This document shows positions 1 to 8,254 of a stretch of DNA of 19,587 nucleotides, piece after piece. The stretch's first letter is position 1. Each line of letters begins with the position of its first letter. The DNA lies in assembly GCA_034437695.1 (NCBI GenBank), contig DAOTTJ010000110.1, positions 1-19,587 of the forward strand, read 5' to 3'. The DNA comes from Paraktedonobacter sp034437695. GTDB lineage: Bacteria; Chloroflexota; Ktedonobacteria; Ktedonobacterales; Ktedonobacteraceae. A program made the position numbers and the translations under genes. Under the pieces are notes generated by a model. That model made no database searches and was not told the origin of the DNA. It saw only the letters and a list, made by a program, of their open reading frames with translations.

Positions 1-362
1 GATTGACACAGTACAACTGTAAGGCATACAACTGTTCTGCCACCTATTCCGGACAACACACTTTGCTACGAGGTTATTTCGTTGTGTACAGACCGGCTAA
101 GATGAGTTTCTCCCATGCTGAGATTACTATCGATATAATATCATATTATGAAAAGATAAGGGAATACCATACATACAAATACATATCTTAAAATATACAA
201 TAGCTCAGCTACAAAACCGCTGTTCGGTTGGCTGGTCGCGCTCTACACGTGCGTTGTCGTGATCAGGAAAAGAATATAATTGGTGTAAAAAATTCGCAGA
301 TGTGGAGATTGTAGAGCGGTACTTTGAAGATAGGTAAGCGCCTGCTGGTCGCCCTCCTTACA

Positions 363-412
363 GGTAGGGGGTTTTTGGCTCTGCTTTGTTTGTCGGGTGA
401 AACCGCCCTACC
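363..412. repeat. Imperfect inverted repeat, hairpin-forming
   Basis: GGTAGGGGGTTT at 363-374 pairs with AAACCGCCCTACC at 400-412, with one bulged base and a 25-base loop. It lies about 80 bases past the hemB stop codon. No T-run follows on either strand, so it is not a canonical intrinsic terminator. Together with the neighbouring hairpin it looks like a dispersed palindromic unit (REP-like), but no second copy is present in the window to prove this. Confidence 0.5.
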
Positions 413-428
413 CATAATCATGAAGTTA

Positions 429-447
429 GCAGAGGGACGCCCTCTGC
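429..447. repeat. Perfect 8-bp hairpin downstream of hemB
   Basis: GCAGAGGG (429-436) and CCCTCTGC (440-447) form a perfect 8-bp stem with a 3-base loop. It is the first strong hairpin met by a transcript leaving hemB, 45 bases after the stop. It has no U-tract, so any terminator role would be rho-assisted or as an mRNA 3'-end stabiliser. It may belong to one repeat unit with the 363-412 hairpin. Confidence 0.5.
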
Positions 448-491
448 ACTCCCGCTTAACCACATGTCTATGGGGATAGGGCAACTTCTGC

Positions 492-1466
492 CTATTGCAG
501 CCAGGGTGCTACTTGTGGAGCGAAGTAGGTGATGATCATATCGGCTCCGGCGCGGCGAATGCCAGTCAGGACCTCCATGACTATGCGCTGTTCGTCGATC
601 CAGCCGTTGTGGGCAGCGGCTTTGATCATCGAGTACTCGCCGCTGACATTATAGGCGGCCAGGGGCAGGGGGGAGTGGTCGCGGACCTGGCGAATAACGT
701 CAAGGTAGGCCAGGGCTGGCTTGACCATGATGATATCTGCGCCCTCGGCGATATCGAGATCGACCTCGCGCAGGGCCTCGCGCACATTCGCGGGGTCCAT
801 CTGGTACGAACGGCGGTCGCCAAACTGGGGAGTTGAGCCAGCCGCTTCGCGAAATGGACCATAGAAGCCGGAGGCGTATTTGGCAGAGTAGGCCATGATG
901 GGCGAAGCGCTGTAGCTATGCTCGTCGAGCACGCGGCGGATTGCTCCGACGCGGCCATCCATCATATCGGAAGGCGCGACGATATCGGCTCCCGCCTCGA
1001 TGTGCGAGAGCGCCATCCGCGCAAGAAGTTCCAGCGACTCGTCGTTCTGCACGGTGCCGTTGTGAATAACGCCGCAATGGCCGTGGCTGGTATATTCGCA
1101 GAGACAGACATCGGTGATAACCAGCAGGTGCGGCGCAAGCGATTTAATCAATTGGATAGCGCGTTGGATAATCCCTTGCTCGGCGTAGGCCTGCGTGCCG
1201 ACCTCATCTTTGACTGTAGGAATACCGAAAAGCAGCACGGCTGGAATATCCAGAGCCACCACGCGCTCGATCTCACGGCCCAAGTGCTCCAACGGCCACT
1301 GCATAATGCCGGGCATAGACGAGATCTCGTTTGGCTGAGCCAGGTCCTCAGCGACAAAGAGCGGATAGATTAGCTGCTCGACGCTCAGATGCGTCTCGCG
1401 CACAAGTCCACGCAACTGTTCGTTTTGACGTGTACGCCGCAGACGCACAACGGGGAAATTACTCAT
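492..1466 (-). CDS. hemB: Porphobilinogen synthase (delta-aminolevulinate dehydratase)
   Basis: Cytoplasmic enzyme that condenses two 5-aminolevulinate molecules into porphobilinogen, the second common step of tetrapyrrole synthesis. The 324-residue length is normal for the family. Both active-site lysines are visible: K196 in YSAKYASGFYGPF and K249 in IMVKPALAYLD. The cysteine-rich metal site DVCLCEYTSHGHCG gives C121, C123 and C131, which marks the zinc-dependent subgroup rather than the aspartate-rich magnesium type. AAYNVSGEYSM (270-280) is the conserved substrate loop. It is the last gene of the heme operon, 18 bases after hemL, and an AAAGGA Shine-Dalgarno sequence lies about 9 bases before the ATG. 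Identity is near certain. Confidence 0.98.
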   Translation of the reverse strand: MSNFPVVRLRRTRQNEQLRGLVRETHLSVEQLIYPLFVAEDLAQPNEISSMPGIMQWPLEHLGREIERVVALDIPAVLLFGIPTVKDEVGTQAYAEQGIIQRAIQLIKSLAPHLLVITDVCLCEYTSHGHCGVIHNGTVQNDESLELLARMALSHIEAGADIVAPSDMMDGRVGAIRRVLDEHSYSASPIMAYSAKYASGFYGPFREAAGSTPQFGDRRSYQMDPANVREALREVDLDIAEGADIIMVKPALAYLDVIRQVRDHSPLPLAAYNVSGEYSMIKAAAHNGWIDEQRIVMEVLTGIRRAGADMIITYFAPQVAPWLQ

Positions 1467-1484
1467 CTTTGCTTTTCCTTTATG

Positions 1485-2798
1485 CTATGCGCTCTCAGCG
1501 AAAGCCACGTCGGCCGCCTGGATAGTCGCCGCCAGCATAGCGTCATCGAGAGCCAACGAGACAAAACACGACTCGAACTGCGAGGGTGGCAGGTAGATAC
1601 CCTGCTGCAACATGCGCCAGAAGAAGCGGGCGAAGCGCCGGGTATCGGAGGTTTTAGCGTCGGCATAGTTAGACACCGGCTGTGTAGTAAAGAAGATAGT
1701 AAACATAGAGCCGATGCGGACGAGGTGGGCTGGCACGGCCTGGCGCTGCATAACCTGCTCCAGGCCAGTGGCGAGCAGGTGTGCTCTGCGTTCCAACTCG
1801 GCGTATTGACCGGGTTTGCGCAGCTCAGTGAGAGTCGCGATGCCCGCCGCCATCGCCAGTGGATTGCCTGAAAGCGTCCCGGCCTGGTACATTGGACCGG
1901 CTGGAGCGACCAACTGCATAAGCTCGCGTGGGCCGCCGTAGGCACCCACGGGCAGACCACCGCCGACGATCTTACCCAGGCAGACCAGGTCGGGCAGAAC
2001 CCCGCTGCGCTCCTGCATGCCCCCGAGAGCGACACGAAAGCCAGTCATCACCTCGTCAAAGATCAGCAGCGAACCGTACTGGCGGGTCAACTCGCGCAAA
2101 GATGCGAGGAAGCCCGGCTGAGGAAGGACCAGGCCCATATTGGCCGCGACAGGCTCGACAATCAGCGCAGCGATCGCGGCGGGATAGAGTTGAAAGAGTG
2201 CAGCCACGGCCTCGGCGTCGTTGTAGGGAGCGATCAGTGTATCCTCAGTCGTCGCCGCAGGCACGCCGGGGCTATCGGGTAGACCCATCGTCGCAACCCC
2301 TGAACCGGCCTGGACGAGCAGCATATCGGCGTGACCGTGGTAGCAGCCGCTAAACTTAATAATCTTTGTGCGACCAGTCTTTGCCCGCGCCAGGCGCAGA
2401 GCGCTCATCGTCGCCTCGGTGCCAGAATTGACGAAACGGACCATCTCGATCGCAGGCACACTATCGATGACCAATCGGGCCAGCTCGCTCTCGGCGGCAG
2501 TGGGAGCGCCGAAACTAAACCCGCTGGCCGCGGCCTCCGTCACCGCCTTGAGGACCGGGGGATAGGCGTGTCCAAGTATCATTGGTCCCCACGACTGCAC
2601 ATAGTCCAGATAGTGATTGCCGTCCACATCAAAGAGATAGGCCCCGTTGGCTCGCTCGATAAACACCGGGTCGCCCCCGACGCCACGGAAGGCCCGTACC
2701 GGACTATTCACGCCGCCTGGCAGAAGCTGTTGCGCCTCAGCAAACAAGGTCCGCGAACGCGCCAGACGTAGCTCAAGAGACTGCTCTTTTTCGTCCAT
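1485..2798 (-). CDS. hemL: Glutamate-1-semialdehyde 2,1-aminomutase
   Basis: PLP-dependent class-III aminotransferase-fold enzyme that converts glutamate-1-semialdehyde to 5-aminolevulinate, the second step of the C5 route begun by HemA. From the chosen ATG it is 437 residues, the family norm. Visible motifs are LLPGGVNSPVRAF near the N-terminus, VNSGTEATMSALRLAR (about 123-138), the cofactor aspartate in LIFDEVMTGFR (about 245-255) and the Schiff-base lysine K276 in CLGKIVGGGLPVGAYGG. The frame stays open for 28 more codons upstream, but those residues look non-homologous and run into hemQ. The ATG at 2798 has GGAGGAA just upstream, so it is the better start. It follows hemQ by 55 bases and precedes hemB by 18 bases. 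Confidence 0.97.
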   Translation of the reverse strand: MDEKEQSLELRLARSRTLFAEAQQLLPGGVNSPVRAFRGVGGDPVFIERANGAYLFDVDGNHYLDYVQSWGPMILGHAYPPVLKAVTEAAASGFSFGAPTAAESELARLVIDSVPAIEMVRFVNSGTEATMSALRLARAKTGRTKIIKFSGCYHGHADMLLVQAGSGVATMGLPDSPGVPAATTEDTLIAPYNDAEAVAALFQLYPAAIAALIVEPVAANMGLVLPQPGFLASLRELTRQYGSLLIFDEVMTGFRVALGGMQERSGVLPDLVCLGKIVGGGLPVGAYGGPRELMQLVAPAGPMYQAGTLSGNPLAMAAGIATLTELRKPGQYAELERRAHLLATGLEQVMQRQAVPAHLVRIGSMFTIFFTTQPVSNYADAKTSDTRRFARFFWRMLQQGIYLPPSQFESCFVSLALDDAMLAATIQAADVAFAESA

Positions 2799-2853
2799 TC
2801 TTCCTCCAGCAAACAAAGGCAGATAACCCCGGCCAGACCCACTCATCGCGAGC

Positions 2854-3597
2854 CTACGCGCCGAGAGCCTCAAGGATCTCATCTAAAGGTTGAGCGACGC
2901 AGGTAAACATGGGAGTATCGCGTAAAGTGTACTGGCTGGCCTCACTGCCGCGCAGCTCTTCCACCAGATCGAGAAAATCGCTGAGATTATCCGTTTCAAA
3001 CGCGACCACAAACTCCTGGTCGTCCAGACCAAAGGAGTAGGTCGTATTGATTGAGACCTCGCGATACTTGATACCGATGCGAATATGCTCGTCCATCATA
3101 CGCTTGCGCTCCTCTAGAGACAGCATATACCAGGGGCGCGTCTTGACAAACGGATAGACAAAGAGATATTTTTTGTCGTCGGGCGAGATCACCAGGCGCG
3201 GATCGTGTGCGCCGCGGGCGTTTTTCCCCACATAGACAGAACGTTTGGTCATCGAGAGAAAGCCATAGGCCTCTTGCAGATACGGACCCAGCGAGCTGCG
3301 GCGCAGTTTGCTGCTCAGACTCTGGAGATCGGCCACGTCGTAGGTTGCCTGCCAGAGCATAAAGTCGCAATCGGCACGCAGACCATAGAGACTGAACGAA
3401 CGCAGCAAAGCTTTTGCGCTATGCTCGGTATAGATCTGCACCAGCTCTGCGCGGGCCAGTTGACGCTGTGCGAGCGGCAAAAGCTGCCACTGAGGATTGA
3501 GTTTATAGAAAGTAAAGCGCACCATCTGTCGGGGCTGTTTGGGTCGAGCGGGTGCGACCTGCGTCTCAGGCTGTGTCGCAACTATCTGATCTGTCAT
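2854..3597 (-). CDS. hemQ: HemQ-type coproheme decarboxylase (chlorite dismutase family)
   Basis: Heme-binding protein of the chlorite dismutase superfamily. In Gram-positive bacteria HemQ decarboxylates coproheme to heme b, ending the coproporphyrin-dependent pathway. The 247 residues include YPFVKTRPWYMLSLEER, whose Y148 aligns with the reactive tyrosine of HemQ. MMDEHIRIGIKY carries the probable proximal heme ligand H171. FGLDDQEFVVAFETD follows. The wording resembles the Thermus/archaeal branch more than Bacillus, and I do not find the distal glutamine of Firmicutes HemQ. The ATG at 3597 overlaps the hemD stop as ATGA, indicating translational coupling, with GAGGAG upstream. Operon position supports the heme role; a generic chlorite dismutase-like function is the alternative. 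Confidence 0.88.
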   Translation of the reverse strand: MTDQIVATQPETQVAPARPKQPRQMVRFTFYKLNPQWQLLPLAQRQLARAELVQIYTEHSAKALLRSFSLYGLRADCDFMLWQATYDVADLQSLSSKLRRSSLGPYLQEAYGFLSMTKRSVYVGKNARGAHDPRLVISPDDKKYLFVYPFVKTRPWYMLSLEERKRMMDEHIRIGIKYREVSINTTYSFGLDDQEFVVAFETDNLSDFLDLVEELRGSEASQYTLRDTPMFTCVAQPLDEILEALGA

Positions 3598-4460
3598 TTG
3601 AGCATCTCCTCGCAATCTATTAAAGCCTCGATCAGGCCCATTGTCGTAAACTCACGCGCCTCCACGCCCACATCCAGACCATAGGAACGCGCGGTCGTCG
3701 CAGTAATCGGACCGATACACGCGATCAGGGGTCGGGCGTGGCGCTGACCTGGATAGGCCAGCAGGATAGCAATATCGGGGGCCGACTGGCTCAGCCAGTG
3801 CATAAAGTGGTGGACGGTCGACGAACTGGTAAACGTAATCACATCGAGTTCCTGGCGGCGCAGAAGAGCCACCACATCGCGTCCACGCTGGTCGTCGTGG
3901 GTCACAGGAAGCGTGCGATAAGCCACGACAAGCTCGACCTGAGCGCCCTCGCGTTCCAGCTCCTCCATCAACACCTGACGGGCCTCAGCAGCGCGAGCCA
4001 GGAGAATGCGCTTCCCCTGCAACGTCGTATCGTGGCGAGCGGCGTCGGACCGCAGAGCCTTGACGACACTCTCGGCGATATACTCATCGGGTACCAGTGC
4101 GGCCTCCAGATCGTATTTTTCCAGTTCGCCAGCGGTTGCGGGTCCAATCGTAGCGATACGCGTGCCGCGCAGCACCTGGGGTTCCACGCCGAGCGTAGAC
4201 AGGCGCTCCATGACCATCCGCACCCCGTTGGCACTCGTAAAAACCAGCCAATCGTACGCCGCCTGCTCCCAGAGAGCACGCAGCGCCTGATCGAGCGGCG
4301 ACCAGTCGGCGGGCGGCACAATCCTGATCACCGGCAGCTCGATCGGCAGAGCACCGACGGCAAGCAGATAGGCGCTTAACGTCGCGGCCTGCTCACGAGT
4401 GCGTGTCACAAGGACGCGTTTGCCATCAAGCGGCAAAACCTGACGAATCGCATCAGACAT
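3594..4460 (-). CDS. hemD: Uroporphyrinogen-III synthase
   Basis: Cyclises hydroxymethylbilane to uroporphyrinogen III with inversion of ring D. Length is 288 residues from the chosen ATG, slightly long for the family (about 250). The family is poorly conserved but its two-lobed pattern is visible: KRVLVTRTREQAATL near the start, DWLVFTSANGVRMVMERL, RIATIGPATAGEL in the first half, then ITFTSSSTVHHFMHWL and ACIGPITATTARSYGL in the second. An upstream extension of 44 codons in the same frame would lie inside hemC and is rejected. The ATG at 4460 overlaps the hemC 3' end by 8 bases and has AGGAG 7 bases upstream. Position directly after hemC confirms the call. Confidence 0.95.
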   Translation of the reverse strand: MSDAIRQVLPLDGKRVLVTRTREQAATLSAYLLAVGALPIELPVIRIVPPADWSPLDQALRALWEQAAYDWLVFTSANGVRMVMERLSTLGVEPQVLRGTRIATIGPATAGELEKYDLEAALVPDEYIAESVVKALRSDAARHDTTLQGKRILLARAAEARQVLMEELEREGAQVELVVAYRTLPVTHDDQRGRDVVALLRRQELDVITFTSSSTVHHFMHWLSQSAPDIAILLAYPGQRHARPLIACIGPITATTARSYGLDVGVEAREFTTMGLIEALIDCEEMLK

Positions 4461-5418
4461 ACTCACGCTCCTGTTCACTGCGACCCAGAGCCGCAATAAT
4501 CGTATCAGCGCCCTGGGCCAGCGCCCGTTCGGCCAGGACGATTCCCAGGCGTTCCGCCTGCTCCACGCCGCTCTCTTCGTCCCACGCGACACTCTGGCTT
4601 AAACGCACCTGTTGCTGGCCGTCCAGACTAGTGACGAGACCGTGCAGAGTGAGCAGGCCGTCAGCGAGCGTTGCATAGGCGGCAACCGGCAGATAACACC
4701 CGGCTCCCAGTCGACGCATAAAGAGACGCTCTGCGCTGGTCGTCAACTGTACACGCTTATTATATAGTGGGGCGAGCAGTTCTTGCAAAGCAGGTTCGTC
4801 GCGCAATTCGACGCCGAGCGCACCCTGGCCGGGCGCAGACAAGACCTGTTCGTAGGAGAGATACTGCATGCGTGCCGCGAGTTCGGGGGAGACGCCCAGG
4901 CGATGTAGACCAGCGGCGGCCAGGACAATCGCATCGTACTCACCGGCATCGAGTTTACGCAGACGAGTATCGACATTGCCGCGCAGGGACAGAATCTCGG
5001 CCCGCGGAAAAAGTCCGCGCATCTGAGCGGTACGCCGCAGACTACAAGTACCGATGCGGGCGGGTGCAGGCGCATCCGGGGAGGAGGCAGCGCGGGTAAT
5101 CAGCACATCGCGTGCATCCTCGCGTTCGCCGACGACCAGCAGGCGCAGTCCTGGCGGCTGGCTAGTCGGTAGATCCTTCAGACTATGCACCGCAATATCG
5201 ACGCGCCGGCTCAACAAAGCCCGTTCAAGCTCGACAACAAAAACGCCATCGCCGCCGATTGTCGTCAACGGCAGATGCGTCACCGCATCGCCCGTTGTGC
5301 GAATCTGCTCAATGGTTATCTCCAGGCCCGGCCAGTGTCGCTGGAGTTGAGCCACAACCCAGCGTGTCTGGATCATTGCTAGCTTGCTGGCGCGAGTCCC
5401 GATCACTAAATGATTCAT
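4453..5418 (-). CDS. hemC: Hydroxymethylbilane synthase (porphobilinogen deaminase)
   Basis: Polymerises four porphobilinogens into hydroxymethylbilane using a covalent dipyrromethane cofactor. The 321 residues match the family. The N-terminal signature IGTRASKLAMIQTRWV starts at residue 6, which fixes the start at 5418. HSLKDLPT holds the catalytic aspartate (D82). Cofactor-binding arginines lie in GTCSLRRTAQMRG and LRGNVDTRLRKL. The cofactor-attachment cysteine is C241 in RLGAGCYLPVAAYA. The gene overlaps the 3' end of hemA by 110 bases, far more than other junctions in this operon. Only a weak GAAGAG lies before the ATG, so initiation probably relies on ribosomes translating hemA. Confidence 0.97.
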   Translation of the reverse strand: MNHLVIGTRASKLAMIQTRWVVAQLQRHWPGLEITIEQIRTTGDAVTHLPLTTIGGDGVFVVELERALLSRRVDIAVHSLKDLPTSQPPGLRLLVVGEREDARDVLITRAASSPDAPAPARIGTCSLRRTAQMRGLFPRAEILSLRGNVDTRLRKLDAGEYDAIVLAAAGLHRLGVSPELAARMQYLSYEQVLSAPGQGALGVELRDEPALQELLAPLYNKRVQLTTSAERLFMRRLGAGCYLPVAAYATLADGLLTLHGLVTSLDGQQQVRLSQSVAWDEESGVEQAERLGIVLAERALAQGADTIIAALGRSEQEREYV

Positions 5419-6685
5419 GATTCTGCTCTTCTAAATCAAACAAATAGCGTAAAGCTTCGGCATACATATGCCCACGACCTTCAACGGCAGCATCTTTGAG
5501 GCGGCGCGTGGGCATATGTAAAACCTTATTAACCAGGCGCGTAGTTAATTCCTCGACGACCGCAGACTCACGCTCTGAGAGGCTGGGGGCAAGTTGGTGG
5601 AGCGTCCGCGCCAATTCCTGTTCGCGCACTGCATCCACGTGACGACGCAAGGCACTGATCGTATCGACGACGCTCAACGAACGCAACCAGCGTTCAAAAG
5701 CCTCGGCCTCGGCCGCCACGATAGCCTGCACCTGCTCGACCTCCTGTAGACGCAGGCGCACCCCCTCATCGACTGCGCCCTGGAGATCATCGAGATTGAC
5801 CAGATGGACGCCTGGCAGGCTGGCCACGGTGGGGTCAACGTCGCGTGGGAGGGCGATATCGATCAGGAGCAGTGCACGGTCCGGGCGACGTTCAAGCGCC
5901 TTGCTGACGACCTCGTACGTTAAAATAGCGTGCGAAGCAGTCGTCGACGAAATCACGACATCGGCTTCAACCAATGCATCGGTCAGTTCAGAGAAAGTGC
6001 GATGCGCCGCGTTAAAACGCGCGGCCAGATCGACCGCATGCAATGGTACTCGACTGATGATAGTTAGCTGCTCGACGCCATTGGCGCAGAGATTCTGCGC
6101 GGCCAGCTCGCTCATCTTGCCTGACCCGACCAGCAGGACGCGGGCGGCCTGCAAACTGGGAAAGAGCCGACGCGCCATCTGGACCGCGACATGGCTGACC
6201 GAAGCCGCATTGCGGCTGATCGCGGTCTCCGTTCGCGCACGCTTGCCAGCCACCAGGGCAGCGCGAAAAAGCGCCGAAGTCACAGGTCCGGCAAAACCAG
6301 CGCCCTGAGCGATTTCGAGGGCTTCCGCCACCTGTCCCTGGATCTGCGGCTCACCAGGCACAAGCGAGTAGAGACCACAGGCCACGCCCAGGAGATGGGC
6401 AACCGCCTGGGGTCCGACAAAAGAATAGGAGTGGGCAACCAGTTCAGCCAGCGAGACTTCGCGCTGCTCGCTCAATAGAGCGAGGAGACGTGTACAATCC
6501 GCGTCGGGGTCAGCGCAGATGGCATAGAGTTCGAAGCGGTTGCACGTGGAGAGCAGCACACACTCCTGCGTCAATTGACGCGCTGACCTGAGCATCTGAG
6601 GCACCTGGCGCAAAGAACAAGCCAGCCGCTCACGCAGAGCGATGGGGGCCGAGACGTGGTCAACGCCGATACAAACAATATGCAC
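5309..6685 (-). CDS. hemA: Glutamyl-tRNA reductase
   Basis: NADPH-dependent reduction of glutamyl-tRNA(Glu) to glutamate-1-semialdehyde, the committed and usually controlled step of the C5 heme route. First gene of the operon. Visible features: GVDHVSAPIALRERLA at the N-terminus, catalytic C48 in LSTCNRFELYAI, GEPQIQGQV (111-119), the Rossmann loop VLLVGSGKMSELAA (183-196) and a long helical dimerisation domain to about residue 420. It starts at GTG with AAGAGG five bases upstream. At 458 residues it has about 36 extra residues (Ser/Asp/Gly-rich, no family similarity that I can see) that overlap hemC. This tail may come from a frameshift that removed an ancestral stop. Confidence 0.96.
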   Translation of the reverse strand: MHIVCIGVDHVSAPIALRERLACSLRQVPQMLRSARQLTQECVLLSTCNRFELYAICADPDADCTRLLALLSEQREVSLAELVAHSYSFVGPQAVAHLLGVACGLYSLVPGEPQIQGQVAEALEIAQGAGFAGPVTSALFRAALVAGKRARTETAISRNAASVSHVAVQMARRLFPSLQAARVLLVGSGKMSELAAQNLCANGVEQLTIISRVPLHAVDLAARFNAAHRTFSELTDALVEADVVISSTTASHAILTYEVVSKALERRPDRALLLIDIALPRDVDPTVASLPGVHLVNLDDLQGAVDEGVRLRLQEVEQVQAIVAAEAEAFERWLRSLSVVDTISALRRHVDAVREQELARTLHQLAPSLSERESAVVEELTTRLVNKVLHMPTRRLKDAAVEGRGHMYAEALRYLFDLEEQNHESFSDRDSRQQASNDPDTLGCGSTPATLAGPGDNH

Positions 6686-6728
6686 GCAAACCTCTTAAAA
6701 TCTTACATAAAATCAAATCCTACTAGAG

Positions 6729-6756
6729 ATTTTAGCAGCTTTTCAGCGATAGTCAA
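6729..6756 (-). promoter_or_regulatory. Sigma-70-like promoter of the heme operon
   Basis: On the minus strand, TTGACT (6751-6756) and TAAAAT (6729-6734) are separated by 16 bases, each one mismatch from consensus. Transcription would begin near 6722 and give a leader of about 37 bases before the hemA GTG. No other promoter of similar quality was seen in the operon, so hemA to hemB are probably co-transcribed. No clear operator or riboswitch is seen in the leader. Confidence 0.7.
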
Positions 6757-6843
6757 GGGGAGCGGGGCTATGTTTACTCAGGTATTGACCCTATTTTTTC
6801 TCAGGTCTAGCGCGATACGAGGGAAAATCTGCGCCTGGGTATC

Positions 6844-6872
6844 TTGTCGCCTTCTCGTCTATATGCTACTAT
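6844..6872 (+). promoter_or_regulatory. Possible promoter for the polytopic membrane protein gene
   Basis: TTGTCG (6844-6849) and TACTAT (6867-6872) are spaced by 17 bases, about 40 bases before the preferred ATG at 6914. Match to consensus is moderate. It supports starting that gene at 6914 rather than at an upstream in-frame codon. Confidence 0.3.
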
Positions 6873-6913
6873 CGCAGATGAGAAATTTTAATGCAAACGG
6901 ATGGGATCTTTGT

Positions 6914-8242
6914 ATGCAGCAACAGGAGCAGTCTGAACCAGCAAAGGTAGTAGCGGAACAAAGCGAAGAACGGGAAGCATCGCCCCAACTGAGCGCATCT
7001 ACAAAGCGCGAAGAGAGCGCGAGTGAAAAGGTCGCGCCGACCGCTCCCGGCTTTGACTGGCTGGTGGTAGGACTCATTCTGCTGTGCGCGATCTTTTTCG
7101 CGTTAACCGCCCGGCTGAACAACCAGCCGGCTCCTTCCTTTGTGCCAGCGGCAGTGCTCAGCGCCACCGGATGTGGTCTGCTAGTCACCGCGCTGCGCAA
7201 GTTGCGCACAACTGCGGGCGTGGGTTTGTTGGAGGCAGCGCTGGGCGGCTTGTTGCTGGCGCTCGTCCAGTTCGGTGCAGCACTGACCTATCCGGGTGTT
7301 TTTACAACCCTGACCAGCGACCCGACCAGCGCCCATCCCTTCCTGCTGACCTGGGGCTTAGTCGGCGTCTTCGCGCTGCTCTTGAGTCTGGCTGGTGCAG
7401 CGCTTGGTCACCTGGCCTTTGCGCCGCTGCGCGTGCTTCCCGCCGCCGTCAAGACTGCGGCAGACGAAGAGCTGGGCGAGGACGACGACGCTGAAGTTAC
7501 CACGCCGATCGCCGAGCCAGACGCAGAAGAGCTGGAGGAAACTCAGATCGAGGTCGACGAGGACGAGATGCTAGAGCAGGCGGCAGAGCGTAAGGCGATG
7601 ATCAACGCGGTGATCACGGTGGTCCTGCTGGCGATCCTGCCGATGCTCACAGGCTATGTCTTCGCAGCCGCCTACGACCTGCTGATCGGTGCAATCCACG
7701 CCGACCGGCTCGCGCCGGGACTCTACCCGACGCTTAGCCTGCTGGGAGGTCTGCTACCGTGGAAGCTTACGGCAGCCATCACACTCACCGGCACTAGCGG
7801 GACCTTTATCATCTATACACTGCTCTGGCGCATCCCCGATAGCTTTCTGGGCAATCCCAACCTCTTTGACATCCAGGCCCTGGAGCCGCTCCTCTTGAAC
7901 GCGGCAGCCCTGGCCCTCCTCCTGACCACCATGTACCGCCGCGAGCAAGGCGATAATCAACCGCAGGCCGCACCCTGGCGTCTCTTGCTTTTTCTAGAGG
8001 TCCTGCTCGGCCTCTTTTTGCTACTCCCAGCAGATTTCTGGCTGCTGCGCGGGCTGGAAGGCATCTTGCAACTGCAAGGTCTAGCCATCCCACTACCCAC
8101 CATTTATTTTCTCAACAGCCCGTTGTTTATCCTTAACCTGGTAACCGGTCCACTTTTCTGCCTACTGATAGGCCTGGTAGCCAGGAGACAGTATCAGCGC
8201 ATGCTTGTACGTCAGGAGGAAACAGGTCGGCCTGAAGCGTAA
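6914..8242 (+). CDS. Polytopic membrane protein with acidic loop, function unknown
   Basis: Family not recognised. From ATG 6914 the product is 442 residues. A charged Gln/Glu/Lys-rich N-terminal segment (1-45) is followed by about four membrane helices (roughly 48-67, 77-94, 103-124, 145-170). A very acidic loop follows (183-225, with EELGEDDDAE and EVDEDEML), then about five more helices (roughly 230-260, 275-303, 323-340, 355-378, 400-423). The frame is open to 6656, but that extension crosses the heme promoter and hemA start region and lacks protein-like composition. Ribosome binding is weak (GGGAT). The next gene starts 12 bases after the stop, so the two are probably one operon. An uncharacterised envelope or transport-like role is possible, but no motif supports one. 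Confidence 0.75.
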   Translation: MQQQEQSEPAKVVAEQSEEREASPQLSASTKREESASEKVAPTAPGFDWLVVGLILLCAIFFALTARLNNQPAPSFVPAAVLSATGCGLLVTALRKLRTTAGVGLLEAALGGLLLALVQFGAALTYPGVFTTLTSDPTSAHPFLLTWGLVGVFALLLSLAGAALGHLAFAPLRVLPAAVKTAADEELGEDDDAEVTTPIAEPDAEELEETQIEVDEDEMLEQAAERKAMINAVITVVLLAILPMLTGYVFAAAYDLLIGAIHADRLAPGLYPTLSLLGGLLPWKLTAAITLTGTSGTFIIYTLLWRIPDSFLGNPNLFDIQALEPLLLNAAALALLLTTMYRREQGDNQPQAAPWRLLLFLEVLLGLFLLLPADFWLLRGLEGILQLQGLAIPLPTIYFLNSPLFILNLVTGPLFCLLIGLVARRQYQRMLVRQEETGRPEA

Positions 8243-8254
8243 GGACTATTAGAC

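Larger units (their letters stand above)
1..491. other. Non-coding stretch left of the heme operon
   Basis: No open frame here looks like a real protein. The first 200 bases are AT-rich. They contain a 9-base direct repeat (TACAACTGT at 12-20 and 27-35) and a perfect AT-only palindrome, ATAATAT-C-ATATTAT, at 135-149. A TATAAT hexamer lies at 275-280 on the plus strand, but the nearest -35-like TTGTCG (254-259) is only 15 bases away and no gene follows on that strand. Bases 363-447 carry two inverted repeats described separately. The stretch is probably the 3' flank of the minus-strand heme operon. Confidence 0.5.

Noticed and set aside
3..191. 62-codon plus-strand frame at the left edge
   Set aside because: AT-rich, low-quality composition, no ribosome-binding site, no similarity I can recognise.
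263..484. 73-codon minus-strand frame downstream of hemB
   Set aside because: It reads through both palindromes and its sequence follows from them. No ribosome site or protein-like pattern.
2799..2882. 28-codon upstream extension of hemL
   Set aside because: It overlaps hemQ, is not HemL-like, and the ATG at 2798 has a strong GGAGGAA site and gives the usual family length.
4461..4592. 44-codon upstream extension of hemD
   Set aside because: It lies inside hemC in another frame and does not match the family. ATG 4460 has AGGAG and a short overlap.
6656..6913. N-terminal extension of the polytopic membrane protein
   Set aside because: It crosses the hemA start and the heme promoter, has no protein-like pattern, and a later ATG sits behind a promoter-like pair.
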